A stretch of 64,000 nt of DNA from Campylobacter sp. RM6914 (GCF_004803835.1 NZ_CP012545.1:434001-498000), one strand, 5' to 3'. Positions 1-8,089 are shown, numbered from the stretch's first letter. Made by a program: numbers and translations. Notes: a model not told the origin generated them from the sequence alone.

Positions 1-1
1 G

Positions 2-718
2 CCAAAAGATAGCGATAAGCTGAGATATATTGAGGCAAATTATGGCATAATCAAAGCCATATCAGAAAAAGAAAAATATATCGCTAGGCTTGATTTTTTA
101 GAAAAACTCTCAGAGTTAGTAAATGGCAAAAATAGTAAAAAAGTAAAAGAAAGAACAATGTTGCACCATGTCGTAGATAAGCATCTTTGGATATTTGGTG
201 AGCTGTTTGATGGCATTGATAGAGATAAATACGCCAGTGATGTGTCACTAAAAACGATACTAGAAAGTGATAAATTTTTTCAATTTGATTCAGATGAATT
301 AGATCTCATTTCTAGGGAGCATAATTTAAAAAAAATACCAGATATTTTTATACCAGTTTTTGCAAATGATACCATTTATATTATAGAACTTAAAAAACCA
401 GGTGTGACTATAGACCAAAAAATTCTACAAGAAATTATGAATAAATACGTAAAAACACTAAAAGAAATTAGCAAAAGATATGATAACCAGACAAGAAAAA
501 GGATTTATGCTATAGCCGTTTCTGACACCAAAGCACCAAGTGCCTACACAGTAGGCAACATTGATAACGATGGATTTATGATAATTCCAAAAAGTTGGGA
601 TGAGATTATTTATGATGCCAAAAAACGATGCAATGAAAAAATTTCTGATATAAATAATAAAATAAAAACTAGCAAATGGAAGGATCTTGAAAGCTTTATT
701 TTAGAGCATAATCAATAA
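2..718 (+). CDS. C-terminal part of a PD-(D/E)XK-type protein, 5' end outside the window
   Basis: The frame is open from position 2 with no start, so the gene begins before the window; the ATG at 158 is internal. A conserved-looking LHHVVDKHLWIFGE segment is followed by a nuclease-like core, PDIFIPVFANDTIYIIELKKP, with the spaced D, E and K of a PD-(D/E)XK site and a following QEIMNKY helix. This layout resembles the C-terminal nuclease regions of Shedu-like or HSP90-ATPase-linked defence proteins; that is inference, since the N-terminal half is missing. It converges on the phage D gene with a 2-base gap. It is AT-rich compared with the structural genes, which fits an acquired cargo gene near the right end of the prophage. 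Confidence 0.7.
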   Translation, partial: PKDSDKLRYIEANYGIIKAISEKEKYIARLDFLEKLSELVNGKNSKKVKERTMLHHVVDKHLWIFGELFDGIDRDKYASDVSLKTILESDKFFQFDSDELDLISREHNLKKIPDIFIPVFANDTIYIIELKKPGVTIDQKILQEIMNKYVKTLKEISKRYDNQTRKRIYAIAVSDTKAPSAYTVGNIDNDGFMIIPKSWDEIIYDAKKRCNEKISDINNKIKTSKWKDLESFILEHNQ

Positions 719-720
719 CC

Positions 721-1692
721 TTACCCCTCAAACTCCACATCCACCATATAACTTTTAGTGTTTAGATTGTGTGATACTGACTTTATACTAAACTCCACGC
801 CATTAAGTCCATTGACGCCTAAAACTTTCAGCTTTCCGCCGGCTCTTAATTCTCTACCCGTAGCCGTAAGCGAGCCGTTTATTCCGCCGCGTTGCAGCTC
901 ATTTAGCTTTACTTCGCCTTTTTTAAAGGCTTCGTTATCGCTCTTTGGCTCGGGGATATTTAGCTTATAGGTTTGCTCTCCACTGCCTACTTTAGCCTGT
1001 TTATCTTTGCCCTCTTTGCTATCGTGCCACTGCACTATTACGGCCGTATAGCTGTTGCGATTCGCCTCTGTTATACTTAGGCTTTCACACTCGCTTAGCT
1101 CGATACTAAATTTTGGTAAATTCTCATTTTTGGCTGTATTTGACGTCTGCGTATCATCGCCCTTAGCATCTTTGCTAGTTATTATCACGGTGTTATTTGC
1201 TACTTTCATTATATAGCCATACTCAAAGCAAATTCCATATAAAAAATCAAGATCGCTAATATCGTTTTGCAGAACGGAGGCGATAGGCTGATCCGTTCCG
1301 CTTGTTTTTACGTTTAGCTTATTTTCAGCGGCTATTTTTGATGCTATGGCAAACAAGCTAGTATTTTCCCAGCTTCTACGTTTGGCGAGCTTTTGAGGAC
1401 TTGCGAAATTTACGGCAGTAGCCCTAACTTCGGTTGTATTTGCCTTGTAATCACGCGTGGCTGTTTGCACGCTAAATTTGCCGCAATGGTAAAGATTATC
1501 TTCATACCCAAGCCAAAGCTCTAAATTATCGCCGAACATCGGTTTAGCGTATATGCCGTTTACTACAAACGCTATCTCATCACTTTCGCTTCCCTCTTTA
1601 TCCTCGTAGCTTAGGCTTATGAGATTTGATTTGATTTTGGCTGTTATGTCGTTGCCTTTGGCTAGGAGTTTAAAATTTGGCACTCTTACCAT
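721..1692 (-). CDS. Tail protein D (P2 gpD family)
   Basis: A 323-residue baseplate hub protein of the P2 gpD / late-control D family, slightly shorter than P2 D (about 387). It closes the tail operon after T-U-X, as in P2. The N-terminal part is rich in beta strands (LISLSYEDKEGSESDEIAF), and the phrase DLDFLYGICFEYGY is typical of the family. In assembled phage it forms the hub at the tail tip, under the tape measure and above the spike. It overlaps the upstream X gene by 7 bases, so translation is probably coupled. Identification rests on protein pattern and on gene order. Confidence 0.9.
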   Translation of the reverse strand: MVRVPNFKLLAKGNDITAKIKSNLISLSYEDKEGSESDEIAFVVNGIYAKPMFGDNLELWLGYEDNLYHCGKFSVQTATRDYKANTTEVRATAVNFASPQKLAKRRSWENTSLFAIASKIAAENKLNVKTSGTDQPIASVLQNDISDLDFLYGICFEYGYIMKVANNTVIITSKDAKGDDTQTSNTAKNENLPKFSIELSECESLSITEANRNSYTAVIVQWHDSKEGKDKQAKVGSGEQTYKLNIPEPKSDNEAFKKGEVKLNELQRGGINGSLTATGRELRAGGKLKVLGVNGLNGVEFSIKSVSHNLNTKSYMVDVEFEG

Positions 1693-1883
1693 AAACTACG
1701 CTCCTTTTTTACCACCTCTGTCTTTATCTCAGGTAAAAACACTCTATCTCCAGCCCTTGAAATAGCGTTTAAATGACTATTAAAGGCTAAAATTTCGGCA
1801 AAGTTCTCTAAAGTGCCGTAATGTTTATAAATGATAGTATCTAAACGCTCATTGTCGCTAACTATATAAATTTTATCCATCAT
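1686..1883 (-). CDS. Tail protein X (LysM-like)
   Basis: A 65-residue protein with the features of the P2 gpX family. It has a small LysM-like fold, with the pattern YIVSDNERLDTIIYKHYG followed by LNAISRAGDRVFLPE. The size matches P2 X (67 residues). It lies between U and D; in P2 the X gene is instead near the head genes, so the position differs while the family is the same. Its start overlaps the end of U by 11 bases. Confidence 0.85.
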   Translation of the reverse strand: MMDKIYIVSDNERLDTIIYKHYGTLENFAEILAFNSHLNAISRAGDRVFLPEIKTEVVKKERSLW

Positions 1884-2247
1884 AATCCCTTTTAAGCTCT
1901 AAACTAAATCCTTGCGTAAAAAATAGCCCGTCGTTTGTAAAAATCGCTTGGCTCTCGCTTATCTTTGCTATTACAAATTTGCCTAAATACTTGCCGTATC
2001 CAGTTACTAGCGGATAGCTTTGTCCTGTACCGGCTAGAGCATAAAGCTCTTTTAGAGCCTCTTGCTTGTCGCCTTGATACGGCAAGGTGTGTCCGTCTAT
2101 CTTTATACTCTCATCTCCTAAATTCGCACGAAACAAAGCCGGATAGTTTCCTATCCTGTCATTAGAGCTTATGCCAAATTCGCTTTCACGGCTTATGCCG
2201 CCCATTTGCTTCCAATTAAATTTAAATCCACCTAACGATAAGACCAT
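1873..2247 (-). CDS. Tail protein U (P2 gpU family)
   Basis: A 124-residue protein opening with GGFKFNWKQMGGISRESEFG, typical of the phage P2 gpU / tail terminator-like family found after the tape measure gene. P2 U itself is about 159 residues. It follows T by 10 bases and precedes X and D in the same operon. Likely role: tail assembly or baseplate region; the exact position in the virion is not deducible here. Confidence 0.85.
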   Translation of the reverse strand: MVLSLGGFKFNWKQMGGISRESEFGISSNDRIGNYPALFRANLGDESIKIDGHTLPYQGDKQEALKELYALAGTGQSYPLVTGYGKYLGKFVIAKISESQAIFTNDGLFFTQGFSLELKRDYDG

Positions 2248-2257
2248 TTTTAGCCCC

Positions 2258-4555
2258 TTATTGTCCTATAATGCTTCTATTTTTGGCATTCATCTCATCA
2301 GTTTTTAAAGCCCTTTTTACGCTACTTACTAGCTGTCTTTCAAACTCGCTCATATCAAATTTGCCGTTGTTTGTGGCAATATTTATACCGCCACTAAAAT
2401 TTACATTTATTGTGGCTCCGCTTGCAGTCATGGCTGCTGCCTGATATTGTGCGGCAGGGCTAAAGCTAGATGATATTAGTCCGCCGCCGCTACTAAATCC
2501 GCCATTTGGCGTATCATAGCTTTGCTCATCGCCACCAAGCCTCACCCAGCCAAGAGCTGTTTTAACTCCGCTTTTTATACCATCAAGTGCAGAGCCAACC
2601 CAGCTAAATTTCTCTGCCAGCCAGTTAAATAGCGGCTCAAATAGCCCCTTTATCCATTCTACGGGCTCTTGAAATACTGTTGCCATAAAATCAGCCACGC
2701 CGCTAAATATTGCTTTCCACCCATCGGTTATAAAGCTAAAAAATGAGCCGACCTCGTTCCAAATCTGCTTTATGCCGTTGATTGTCGGCTCCCAAATGGG
2801 ACGTAACCACTCTATAAATGCCATAAACCACGCCTTTACCTTATCCCAGTTTGCAATGATTATTCCTGCGACTACTACGATACTGCCTAATATCAAACCC
2901 AAAGGATTAGCCATCATCGCCGCACTGATCGCTCTTATGCCGATAGCTAGAAATTTAAACGCTTTGCTTGCTGCACCGACTGTAAATTTAAGAGTGTTTA
3001 GCGCTACGTTGTAAGCTAAAACAAGTGCTTTCCCTGCAACCCAAAAGGCACCTTTTATGAATTTACCCAAAGCTTTCATAGCAGAAGTTAGTAGCTTTGT
3101 CGTGGCCGTAAGTGCTTTCATTGCTTTGTCTTTTAGCCAAAGAGCAGCCGTTAGCCTCTTTAATTTTATAGTAGCCAGCGAGGCCTCAATCTTTAAGAGC
3201 AAAAACACGTTTTTAAGCCTTAATAGCCCGCCGCTTACAAAAGCCGCTGCGTAACCTACGGCAGGTAAAATCACGGCAAAGCCCATTATAGCTACGCCAA
3301 GTCCGCTTATAATTTTACTTACGATAGGGCTTTTTTCGGTTAATTCGCTTAACCAATTTGACACCTTAGCCAGTCCGTCTGCTAGAGTAGCAAGCGGCGG
3401 CAATAAAACGCTACCGATATTTACGCCTAAATTTTTAAGCGAATTTATAAGGCGCTCTAGACTACTTTTTGTGGTTTTTAGTTTAAGCTTTAATGCCTCA
3501 TCTAGACTCTTGCTGCTATCTTGCTTTATAAGATTAAAGGCATTGTTTAAAATGTCTTTATTGACGGCTAGTGAGCCCAGATCGTCGCTAAATTGTTTGC
3601 CGAACATATCGGTTAATACGCCCATTTGCTCATCGCCTTTTACGTTGCTAATGGCTAAAATAAACTCTTGCAAGGCGGTTGCGGCATCTTTTTTAAGGGC
3701 ATTTTTTAGATATTGCGCGTCCATTCCCATCTTGTTTAAGGCTTTATGAAATTTCTCGTCCTGCCCGTCCAAATTCGCTAATGCGTTAAACATTGAATTT
3801 AGTGCAGTAGAGGCTACTTCTGGGGCTTTTCCTACGCTTAATAAACTAGCTCCAAGTGCTGCCGTGCTATCCGCACTGAGCCCTAAAATATTAGCATTTG
3901 ATGAAGTTCTATTTAGGATATTAAATAGCTCATTTGCTTTTACCATTGACATTTTATCGTCTAAAAAGTTCATCTGGTTTCCAAGCTTTTCAAGCTCTTT
4001 TACGCTTAGTTTAAAGTTATTCATTACATAAGCTGCCGCATCGCCTGCGTCCTTACCGCTCATATCAAAAGCTACGCCTAGCTTTGTTACAAGCTTAGTG
4101 TAATCCATTATTTCATTAGCCTTTAAACCTTGTTGGCCTCCACTAGCGGCTATGTCGGCAATCTCTGTAAAACCAACTCCAAGATGAGATGATAGCTGCT
4201 TAATTTCGCTTCCAATTTGCTTAAATTGCTCTTCGCTCTCAAACTCAATGTATTTTTTAACATTGACCATGGCACTCTCGTAATCAATGGCAAATTTTAC
4301 CGGCATTGCTAGGCTTACGGCTGTAGCGGCTCGCTCCATCACTTGCGATTTAAAGCCGTCCATCTGCCTTTTGATGCCGTCAAGTCTAAGGTTATTTTCT
4401 TTTATCTGCTTTAACTCTTTCATCAAATAGCGCGCCTCTTTGCCCGCTCCTTTAATAGAAAGTGCAAGCTTTTTCATAGAAGCACCGCACATATCGATAT
4501 TAGCAAGCCCTTTAACTGCTAAATTTAAAGCTATGCCTACTGACGTATCAGCCAT
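2258..4555 (-). CDS. Tail tape measure protein T
   Basis: A 765-residue tape measure protein, comparable to P2 T (815). The N-terminal third is the TP901/P2-type tape-measure core (AIDYESAMVNVKKYIEF, then an alanine- and glycine-rich helix region around residues 90-250). The middle has hydrophobic segments (near residues 410-450 and 540-570, IVSKIISGLGVAIMGF and ANPLGLILGSIVVVAGIII). The C-terminus has amphipathic helices with repeated tryptophans. Its length sets tail length, and the chaperones E and E' encoded just upstream normally coat it before assembly. The start at 4555 is 15 bases from a divergent moron region on the opposite strand. Confidence 0.93.
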   Translation of the reverse strand: MADTSVGIALNLAVKGLANIDMCGASMKKLALSIKGAGKEARYLMKELKQIKENNLRLDGIKRQMDGFKSQVMERAATAVSLAMPVKFAIDYESAMVNVKKYIEFESEEQFKQIGSEIKQLSSHLGVGFTEIADIAASGGQQGLKANEIMDYTKLVTKLGVAFDMSGKDAGDAAAYVMNNFKLSVKELEKLGNQMNFLDDKMSMVKANELFNILNRTSSNANILGLSADSTAALGASLLSVGKAPEVASTALNSMFNALANLDGQDEKFHKALNKMGMDAQYLKNALKKDAATALQEFILAISNVKGDEQMGVLTDMFGKQFSDDLGSLAVNKDILNNAFNLIKQDSSKSLDEALKLKLKTTKSSLERLINSLKNLGVNIGSVLLPPLATLADGLAKVSNWLSELTEKSPIVSKIISGLGVAIMGFAVILPAVGYAAAFVSGGLLRLKNVFLLLKIEASLATIKLKRLTAALWLKDKAMKALTATTKLLTSAMKALGKFIKGAFWVAGKALVLAYNVALNTLKFTVGAASKAFKFLAIGIRAISAAMMANPLGLILGSIVVVAGIIIANWDKVKAWFMAFIEWLRPIWEPTINGIKQIWNEVGSFFSFITDGWKAIFSGVADFMATVFQEPVEWIKGLFEPLFNWLAEKFSWVGSALDGIKSGVKTALGWVRLGGDEQSYDTPNGGFSSGGGLISSSFSPAAQYQAAAMTASGATINVNFSGGINIATNNGKFDMSEFERQLVSSVKRALKTDEMNAKNRSIIGQ

Positions 4556-4602
4556 TTTTTGATCCTTTTTTGTTTTTATGTGCCATTGTCAAAAAAATAT
4601 TG

Positions 4603-4608
4603 TATAAT
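4603..4608 (+). promoter_or_regulatory. -10 box of a separate plus-strand promoter (moron)
   Basis: A perfect TATAAT preceded by TG (extended -10) and by an A-rich stretch, pointing away from the tape measure gene. The next start codon on this strand is ATG 4630, with a Shine-Dalgarno-like GAGAGGATAAG directly before it. This promoter lies against the direction of the tail operon, so the gene it serves can be expressed in the lysogen independently of late transcription. Confidence 0.7.
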
Positions 4609-4629
4609 CTGCCAAAAAGAGAGGATAAG

Positions 4630-4890
4630 ATGAATAGAATAAACGCCCAGCTTAATGCCGATATGTTTTTAAATAAAGCCTTTGCCGTGCTTATCGGTTT
4701 TGTTTTGCTATTTGCTTTTATAGACGAGCCTTATGCACTGCTTTACTCTCTTATCGGTGCTCCGTTTGCGGCACTTATTCTTTTTCCTTTAACCATCCCC
4801 CTATCGATACTTTGTTCTTTTATTTTTAAAAATCTATTTAAGGGCTCATATAAAACCCTAACAAAGCTGTTTTTCATAACACGCTCTTAG
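4630..4890 (+). CDS. Small membrane protein, prophage moron between E' and T
   Basis: An 86-residue protein starting at ATG 4630; an upstream in-frame ATG at 4570 lies before the promoter and has no ribosome site. It has two to three hydrophobic segments: FLNKAFAVLIGFVLLFAF, ALLYSLIGAPFAALILFPL and the adjoining LSILCSFIF. The C-terminus is basic. It is the only plus-strand gene inside the minus-strand tail operon. It carries its own promoter and is followed by a hairpin. Such isolated promoter-gene-terminator units in tail operons are typically lysogenic-conversion genes, and membrane ones often act in superinfection exclusion. That function is an inference; no family was recognised. Confidence 0.75.
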   Translation: MNRINAQLNADMFLNKAFAVLIGFVLLFAFIDEPYALLYSLIGAPFAALILFPLTIPLSILCSFIFKNLFKGSYKTLTKLFFITRS

Positions 4891-5008
4891 CCTTTAAAAT
4901 CTCTTGCGAGATTTTTACAAATTGCAAAAATTCGCTAATTTCCGTATCTAAAATTTCGTTATAACCGAAATTTAGGATATGGGCCACGAGGGCGCCGCCT
5001 GCTCTGTT
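4874..5008 (-). pseudogene. Relic second copy of the tail chaperone E' extension
   Basis: The minus strand is open for about 44 codons, has no start codon, and is preceded by an in-frame stop. Its translation contains GALVAHILNFGYNEIL and ends ILKAKSVL. That matches, in order and spacing, GVAIIAHILHFSYSEIM and IVKAKNMAE of the intact E' extension just upstream (5048-5197). It looks like a tandem duplication of the E' segment that lost its connection to E. The last 17 bases overlap the end of the moron on the other strand, and the hairpin at 4896-4915 lies within it. Confidence 0.7.
4896..4916 (+). terminator. Hairpin after the membrane moron
   Basis: The arms AAAATCTC and GAGATTTT enclose a TTGC loop and run into a short T stretch, 6 bases after the stop codon of the small membrane protein. 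The T tract is short, so strength is uncertain. The position fits the end of a single-gene transcript. Confidence 0.55.
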
Positions 5009-5047
5009 TTAAACATCGCTACAGGCGTATTTACAAAAAAATAACCC

Positions 5048-5445
5048 CTACTCAGCCATATTTTTAGCCTTAACAATCTCCACGGCACGTTTTAAAAACT
5101 CCTCATATTCATCTAAGTAAAAATTCATAATTTCACTATATGAAAAATGTAAAATATGAGCGATTATTGCAACCCCATCATAAGTCGGGGCTATGCTAAA
5201 AAACTACTCACCTCTTTTAAAATGGTCGCACAATCATTCGCTTCTAGCTCGTCAAGCTCAGCTTCGCTTAGGCAAGTTAAGCTACTTGCTAACCTAAATG
5301 TTAGCGTTGCTTCATCGCTCTTTGCCCCACTCATGGCAAACCTTAAATCTCTGCCTTTTGGATAGCGAATTTTTATCTCTTTACCATCGCTTAGCTTGAT
5401 GACGCTATATTTATTACCTTTTTCTTCTATGATTTTCTTTTGCAT
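5048..5445 (-). CDS. Tail chaperone E-E' frameshift product
   Basis: Three codons before its stop, E contains the heptamer T TTT TTA (5203 down to 5197), correctly phased as X XXY YYZ in the E frame. A -1 slip continues into an open frame of 49 codons ending at TAG 5048-5050. It gives a 132-residue fusion whose tail reads SIAPTYDGVAIIAHILHFSY and ends IVKAKNMAE. P2 makes E+E' (142 residues) by the same kind of -1 shift, and such pairs are near-universal just before tape measure genes. The extension has no start codon of its own. The slip itself is inferred from motif, phase and homologous practice. Confidence 0.85.
5191..5445 (-). CDS. Tail chaperone E (short form)
   Basis: An 84-residue protein in the position of P2 gpE (91 residues), between the tail tube gene and the tape measure gene. 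It has a conserved-looking centre with RYPKGRDLRFAM and a C-terminal helical part EAELDELEANDCATILKEV. It begins directly after the tube gene, with one base between. It is the unshifted product; most ribosomes should stop at TAG 5191-5193. It partners with the longer E-E' product in tape-measure assembly, as known for P2 and lambda-like tails. Confidence 0.88.
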   Translation of the reverse strand: MQKKIIEEKGNKYSVIKLSDGKEIKIRYPKGRDLRFAMSGAKSDEATLTFRLASSLTCLSEAELDELEANDCATILKEVSSFLA

Positions 5446-5446
5446 A

Positions 5447-5962
5447 TCACTCTCCTAAATTTGATCTAACTTTTGCCATGTAATCAACGCCTGAAATAAG
5501 GCATATCATGTTTTCAACATCCTTAACTACCATTGGCACGTTATCTATGTTTATATCTAAAAAATGAGCCGAAAGCTTTACACTTACTTCAACCTCTTTA
5601 CCGCTTTCAAACTCGCTAACCTCCCAGCTTATGATATCGCCTGTTGCTGCCATTGAAAATGGCACAGGGTCGCCCTTACCACTTCTAAAAATAGAGGCTT
5701 TAAATAAAAATGGGATACGATCGGTAAATGAATTTAGTCCGATAGATACAAACTGGTTTTTATCAATCTTTGAAATTTTAAACTCAAGCTCGGTAGCTTT
5801 TAGCATACCAGTTGAGTAGTTTGTGCTTAAAGCACCTTTTGCCTCAACGGTTTCAAACTCAAGTGTTGGCACCTTTAAATTCTTTGTAACACCTAAATAG
5901 CCTTGTCCGTTAATAAAAACGTTGGCTTCTTGAATAACGTCCGGGATTTGTCGTTTTGTCAT
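5447..5962 (-). CDS. Major tail tube protein FII
   Basis: A 171-residue protein, almost identical in length to P2 FII (172). It follows the sheath gene by 12 bases. The N-terminus (RQIPDVIQEANVFINGQGYLG) and the stretch VSEFESGKEVEVSVKLSAHFLDINIDN are characteristic of the P2 tail tube family. It polymerises as the inner tube through which DNA passes. Confidence 0.93.
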   Translation of the reverse strand: MTKRQIPDVIQEANVFINGQGYLGVTKNLKVPTLEFETVEAKGALSTNYSTGMLKATELEFKISKIDKNQFVSIGLNSFTDRIPFLFKASIFRSGKGDPVPFSMAATGDIISWEVSEFESGKEVEVSVKLSAHFLDINIDNVPMVVKDVENMICLISGVDYMAKVRSNLGE

Positions 5963-5974
5963 TTTTTATCTCCT

Positions 5975-7132
5975 TTATTTATTTAAATCATCCATTAGCC
6001 GGCTCGAGTAGCTATCCACATAGATAAAATCTAGCGTTAGCTGTTTAAGTATCGGATTATTTTGCATTCTTACGTCTAGATAGAATTTACCTGCCGTAAC
6101 CGTTGCATCCGTATTCTTTTCGCTCCAAGATAGCTCATATCCAAGCAATACCTTTGCACCTACAAGCTGACGTAAAAGCTCCTCGACGCTTCTTTTTGCG
6201 TGATAGAGTTGATCTGCCTTGCGGTCGATCGCAAAGAATACTCCCTTTTGAGCCGCCTGTGAAATGCGGTCAAATATCCTAACACGGGCTAGATCCTGCC
6301 AAATGGTATCTTGGTCTGATGTTTCACCACCCCAAGTTCTAAAGCCGCTCTCTCTAATGATAGTTGAGATATGAGCCGCCCTAAGCTCATCCGCCGTGCA
6401 AGTCTCACCCGGCTCATAATCTATATCATCGGCTAGTCCTACGACTCCGCCCATTACTCGGTTTGAGTAAGAGTCTGAATAGCCAAACTCGCTTGATCCG
6501 TCGGTATAAGCTATCATGCCGGCTATTCGTGCCGATTGCGGCGCGTAAGCATAATCGTTTGTTTCATCATCCCAAATTTTAACGTTTGGATAGGCTGCGA
6601 TCAGGCGATTTGTGCCAAAGTCTTTCATCTTAACTATCGCTTCGCTTGCATTGTTTGCTTTTATATCTACGATACCCGTAGCCTTTAAGCGTTTTGCTAC
6701 ACTTTCAAGCTTTGCTTTTATCGCATCTTCGCCCGAAAACTCAGGGGCTATAATAATATTTGGGCGGTAGCCCGTTTGCACTTTAGCTTTTTCAAATAGT
6801 CCGATCGCATTTACGCAAGCTGAAATTTCATCATTTCCATCTTCGTCCTCATCTTTTGTAAAAACAGATAGGATAATCTGTGTATTTACAGCTTGATCTG
6901 AAATGGCACGTAGGGCTCTATAAATTGAGCCTTTTTTCTTGCTTTTATTCTCATCTTTTTTATAAAGCTCGTTTAATGCGTCTATCGCTTTATCTGTTGT
7001 CATAAAAAAGTGAAGTCCGTTTTCAAGCAGTTCTTCATGTCCGGCAATCCCGATAGGCGTCGTGCTTTCAACCTGAATCGGTCTTGCTGCCTCTGCGCTG
7101 ATGGTTACGTTTACTCCAAATTTTGCGCTCAT
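5975..7132 (-). CDS. Contractile tail sheath protein FI
   Basis: A 385-residue protein close to P2 FI (396). It opens with FGVNVTISAEAARPIQVEST, contains the sheath-family pattern AAYPNVKIWD...AYAPQSARIAGMIAYTD and GFRTWGGETSD, and ends with the C-terminal domain FYLDVRMQNNPILKQLTLDF. It forms the contractile outer tube. Its ribosome site AAAGGAG lies inside the short upstream leader ORF, whose stop overlaps this ATG. Confidence 0.95.
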   Translation of the reverse strand: MSAKFGVNVTISAEAARPIQVESTTPIGIAGHEELLENGLHFFMTTDKAIDALNELYKKDENKSKKKGSIYRALRAISDQAVNTQIILSVFTKDEDEDGNDEISACVNAIGLFEKAKVQTGYRPNIIIAPEFSGEDAIKAKLESVAKRLKATGIVDIKANNASEAIVKMKDFGTNRLIAAYPNVKIWDDETNDYAYAPQSARIAGMIAYTDGSSEFGYSDSYSNRVMGGVVGLADDIDYEPGETCTADELRAAHISTIIRESGFRTWGGETSDQDTIWQDLARVRIFDRISQAAQKGVFFAIDRKADQLYHAKRSVEELLRQLVGAKVLLGYELSWSEKNTDATVTAGKFYLDVRMQNNPILKQLTLDFIYVDSYSSRLMDDLNK

Positions 7133-7173
7133 AGTTTTTCTCCTTTGTTTCGGTTTATTGTTAAATTTCTCAT
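7129..7173 (-). CDS. 14-codon leader ORF overlapping the sheath start
   Basis: ATG 7173 has a strong ribosome site (AAAGGAGTAAAAA). It opens 14 codons (MRNLTINRNKGEKL) that stop in the ATGA overlap with the sheath gene, and it contains the sheath ribosome site. This layout suggests translational coupling for a protein needed in high copy. The context GTAAAAAATGAGA recurs at other gene starts in this prophage (22141, 20173). Whether the peptide itself matters is unknown. Confidence 0.45.
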   Translation of the reverse strand: MRNLTINRNKGEKL

Positions 7174-7187
7174 TTTTTACTCCTTTA

Positions 7188-7559
7188 TTATTTGTATTTT
7201 ATGATGTGCCACGTACGGCATGCTAAGTAAAATACATACGCCTTCCACTTTGCTACGCCGAGTGCCGTCATCATCTCACGCAGGGTTTCGTCGGCTGTTT
7301 TAAAAAGCCTCTTTGCTGGCTCTAAAGAGCCCAGTTCAAAGATGAGTTCAGCTTCATCGCAAAGCCAGTCGTGCACCACTATCGCCGAAAGATACTCAGG
7401 GCTATTTGGTGGAAATATGCTCCAAAGAATTCTAGGTACATTCGCTCCGTTTGTCTTGTATGCTGCTGGAACTACGATATTGCCGTACTCGTATGACTCG
7501 ACTAACTCAAATCGGTCTTTTGAAAAGGGTTTAAGTATCGGTCTTTTAATCTCATTCAT
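7188..7559 (-). CDS. DUF1353 family phage protein
   Basis: A 123-residue protein with the DUF1353 pattern YKTNGANVPRILWSIFPPN followed by AIVVHDWLCDEAEL and a C-terminal aromatic helix. The family is common in phages and has no firm function; the conserved histidine-aspartate pair has suggested an enzymatic role. It lies between the fibre-assembly gene and the sheath gene. Its start overlaps the preceding gene by 8 bases. Confidence 0.8.
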   Translation of the reverse strand: MNEIKRPILKPFSKDRFELVESYEYGNIVVPAAYKTNGANVPRILWSIFPPNSPEYLSAIVVHDWLCDEAELIFELGSLEPAKRLFKTADETLREMMTALGVAKWKAYVFYLACRTWHIIKYK

Positions 7560-8079
7560 TGCTTGCTCCTAAATCAATTTCTATAACGTCGTAAAAGACT
7601 ATCGCCTCAAGCTCGTCTTTATCGTTTGCACTTGCTATTCTTGCTTCATACTCCCATTTTATAGAGTGAAGTTTTATGCCCGCTAATTCAATAGCTCTTT
7701 TAATAGCCTTAAGTCCGTTTAGGTCGATAGGTTTAAAACTATCGTCCCACATTCTAAATACTTTTTGAGGCAAAAGTTCATAGTTTTCTACCATCGCAGA
7801 GGCGTTTAGTAGGTATTTATAGCCTCCGTCTATTATTCCAAAGCCCTTAAAGTCTATTTTTGATTTGTTTTTCATTGTTTCAAACCAAAGTTCAAGTGAG
7901 CTTAGTTTGGCTTGTTTTAGCTCTTCAAGGCTAGGTTCTTTTGGTTTACTTAGTTCTTGCTCCTCTTTTTTACTTAGTTTTTTTAAGCCGAGCTCGGCTA
8001 TTTTCACGTTTAGAAATTCATCGCTTACATCGTCATCGTAAGCATAGATTTGGTTTTGTTTATCTTTGTAGTATTTCAT
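7552..8079 (-). CDS. Probable tail fibre assembly protein, DUF4376-like
   Basis: A 175-residue protein directly downstream of the tail fibre gene, in the place of P2 G. The N-terminus MKYYKDKQNQIYAYDDD resembles fibre-assembly chaperones that start with a short residue ladder. The middle KIDFKGFGIIDGGYKYLLN and WDDSFKPIDLNGLKAIKRAI resembles the DUF4376 domain often found there. It likely helps fold or attach the fibre; assignment is by position and weak pattern. Confidence 0.6.
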   Translation of the reverse strand: MKYYKDKQNQIYAYDDDVSDEFLNVKIAELGLKKLSKKEEQELSKPKEPSLEELKQAKLSSLELWFETMKNKSKIDFKGFGIIDGGYKYLLNASAMVENYELLPQKVFRMWDDSFKPIDLNGLKAIKRAIELAGIKLHSIKWEYEARIASANDKDELEAIVFYDVIEIDLGASNE

Positions 8080-8089
8080 TGTTTGCTCC

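Noticed and set aside
4570-4629. Longer start for the membrane moron at ATG 4570
   Set aside because: It lies upstream of the TATAAT box and has no ribosome site; ATG 4630 has GAGAGGATAAG directly before it.
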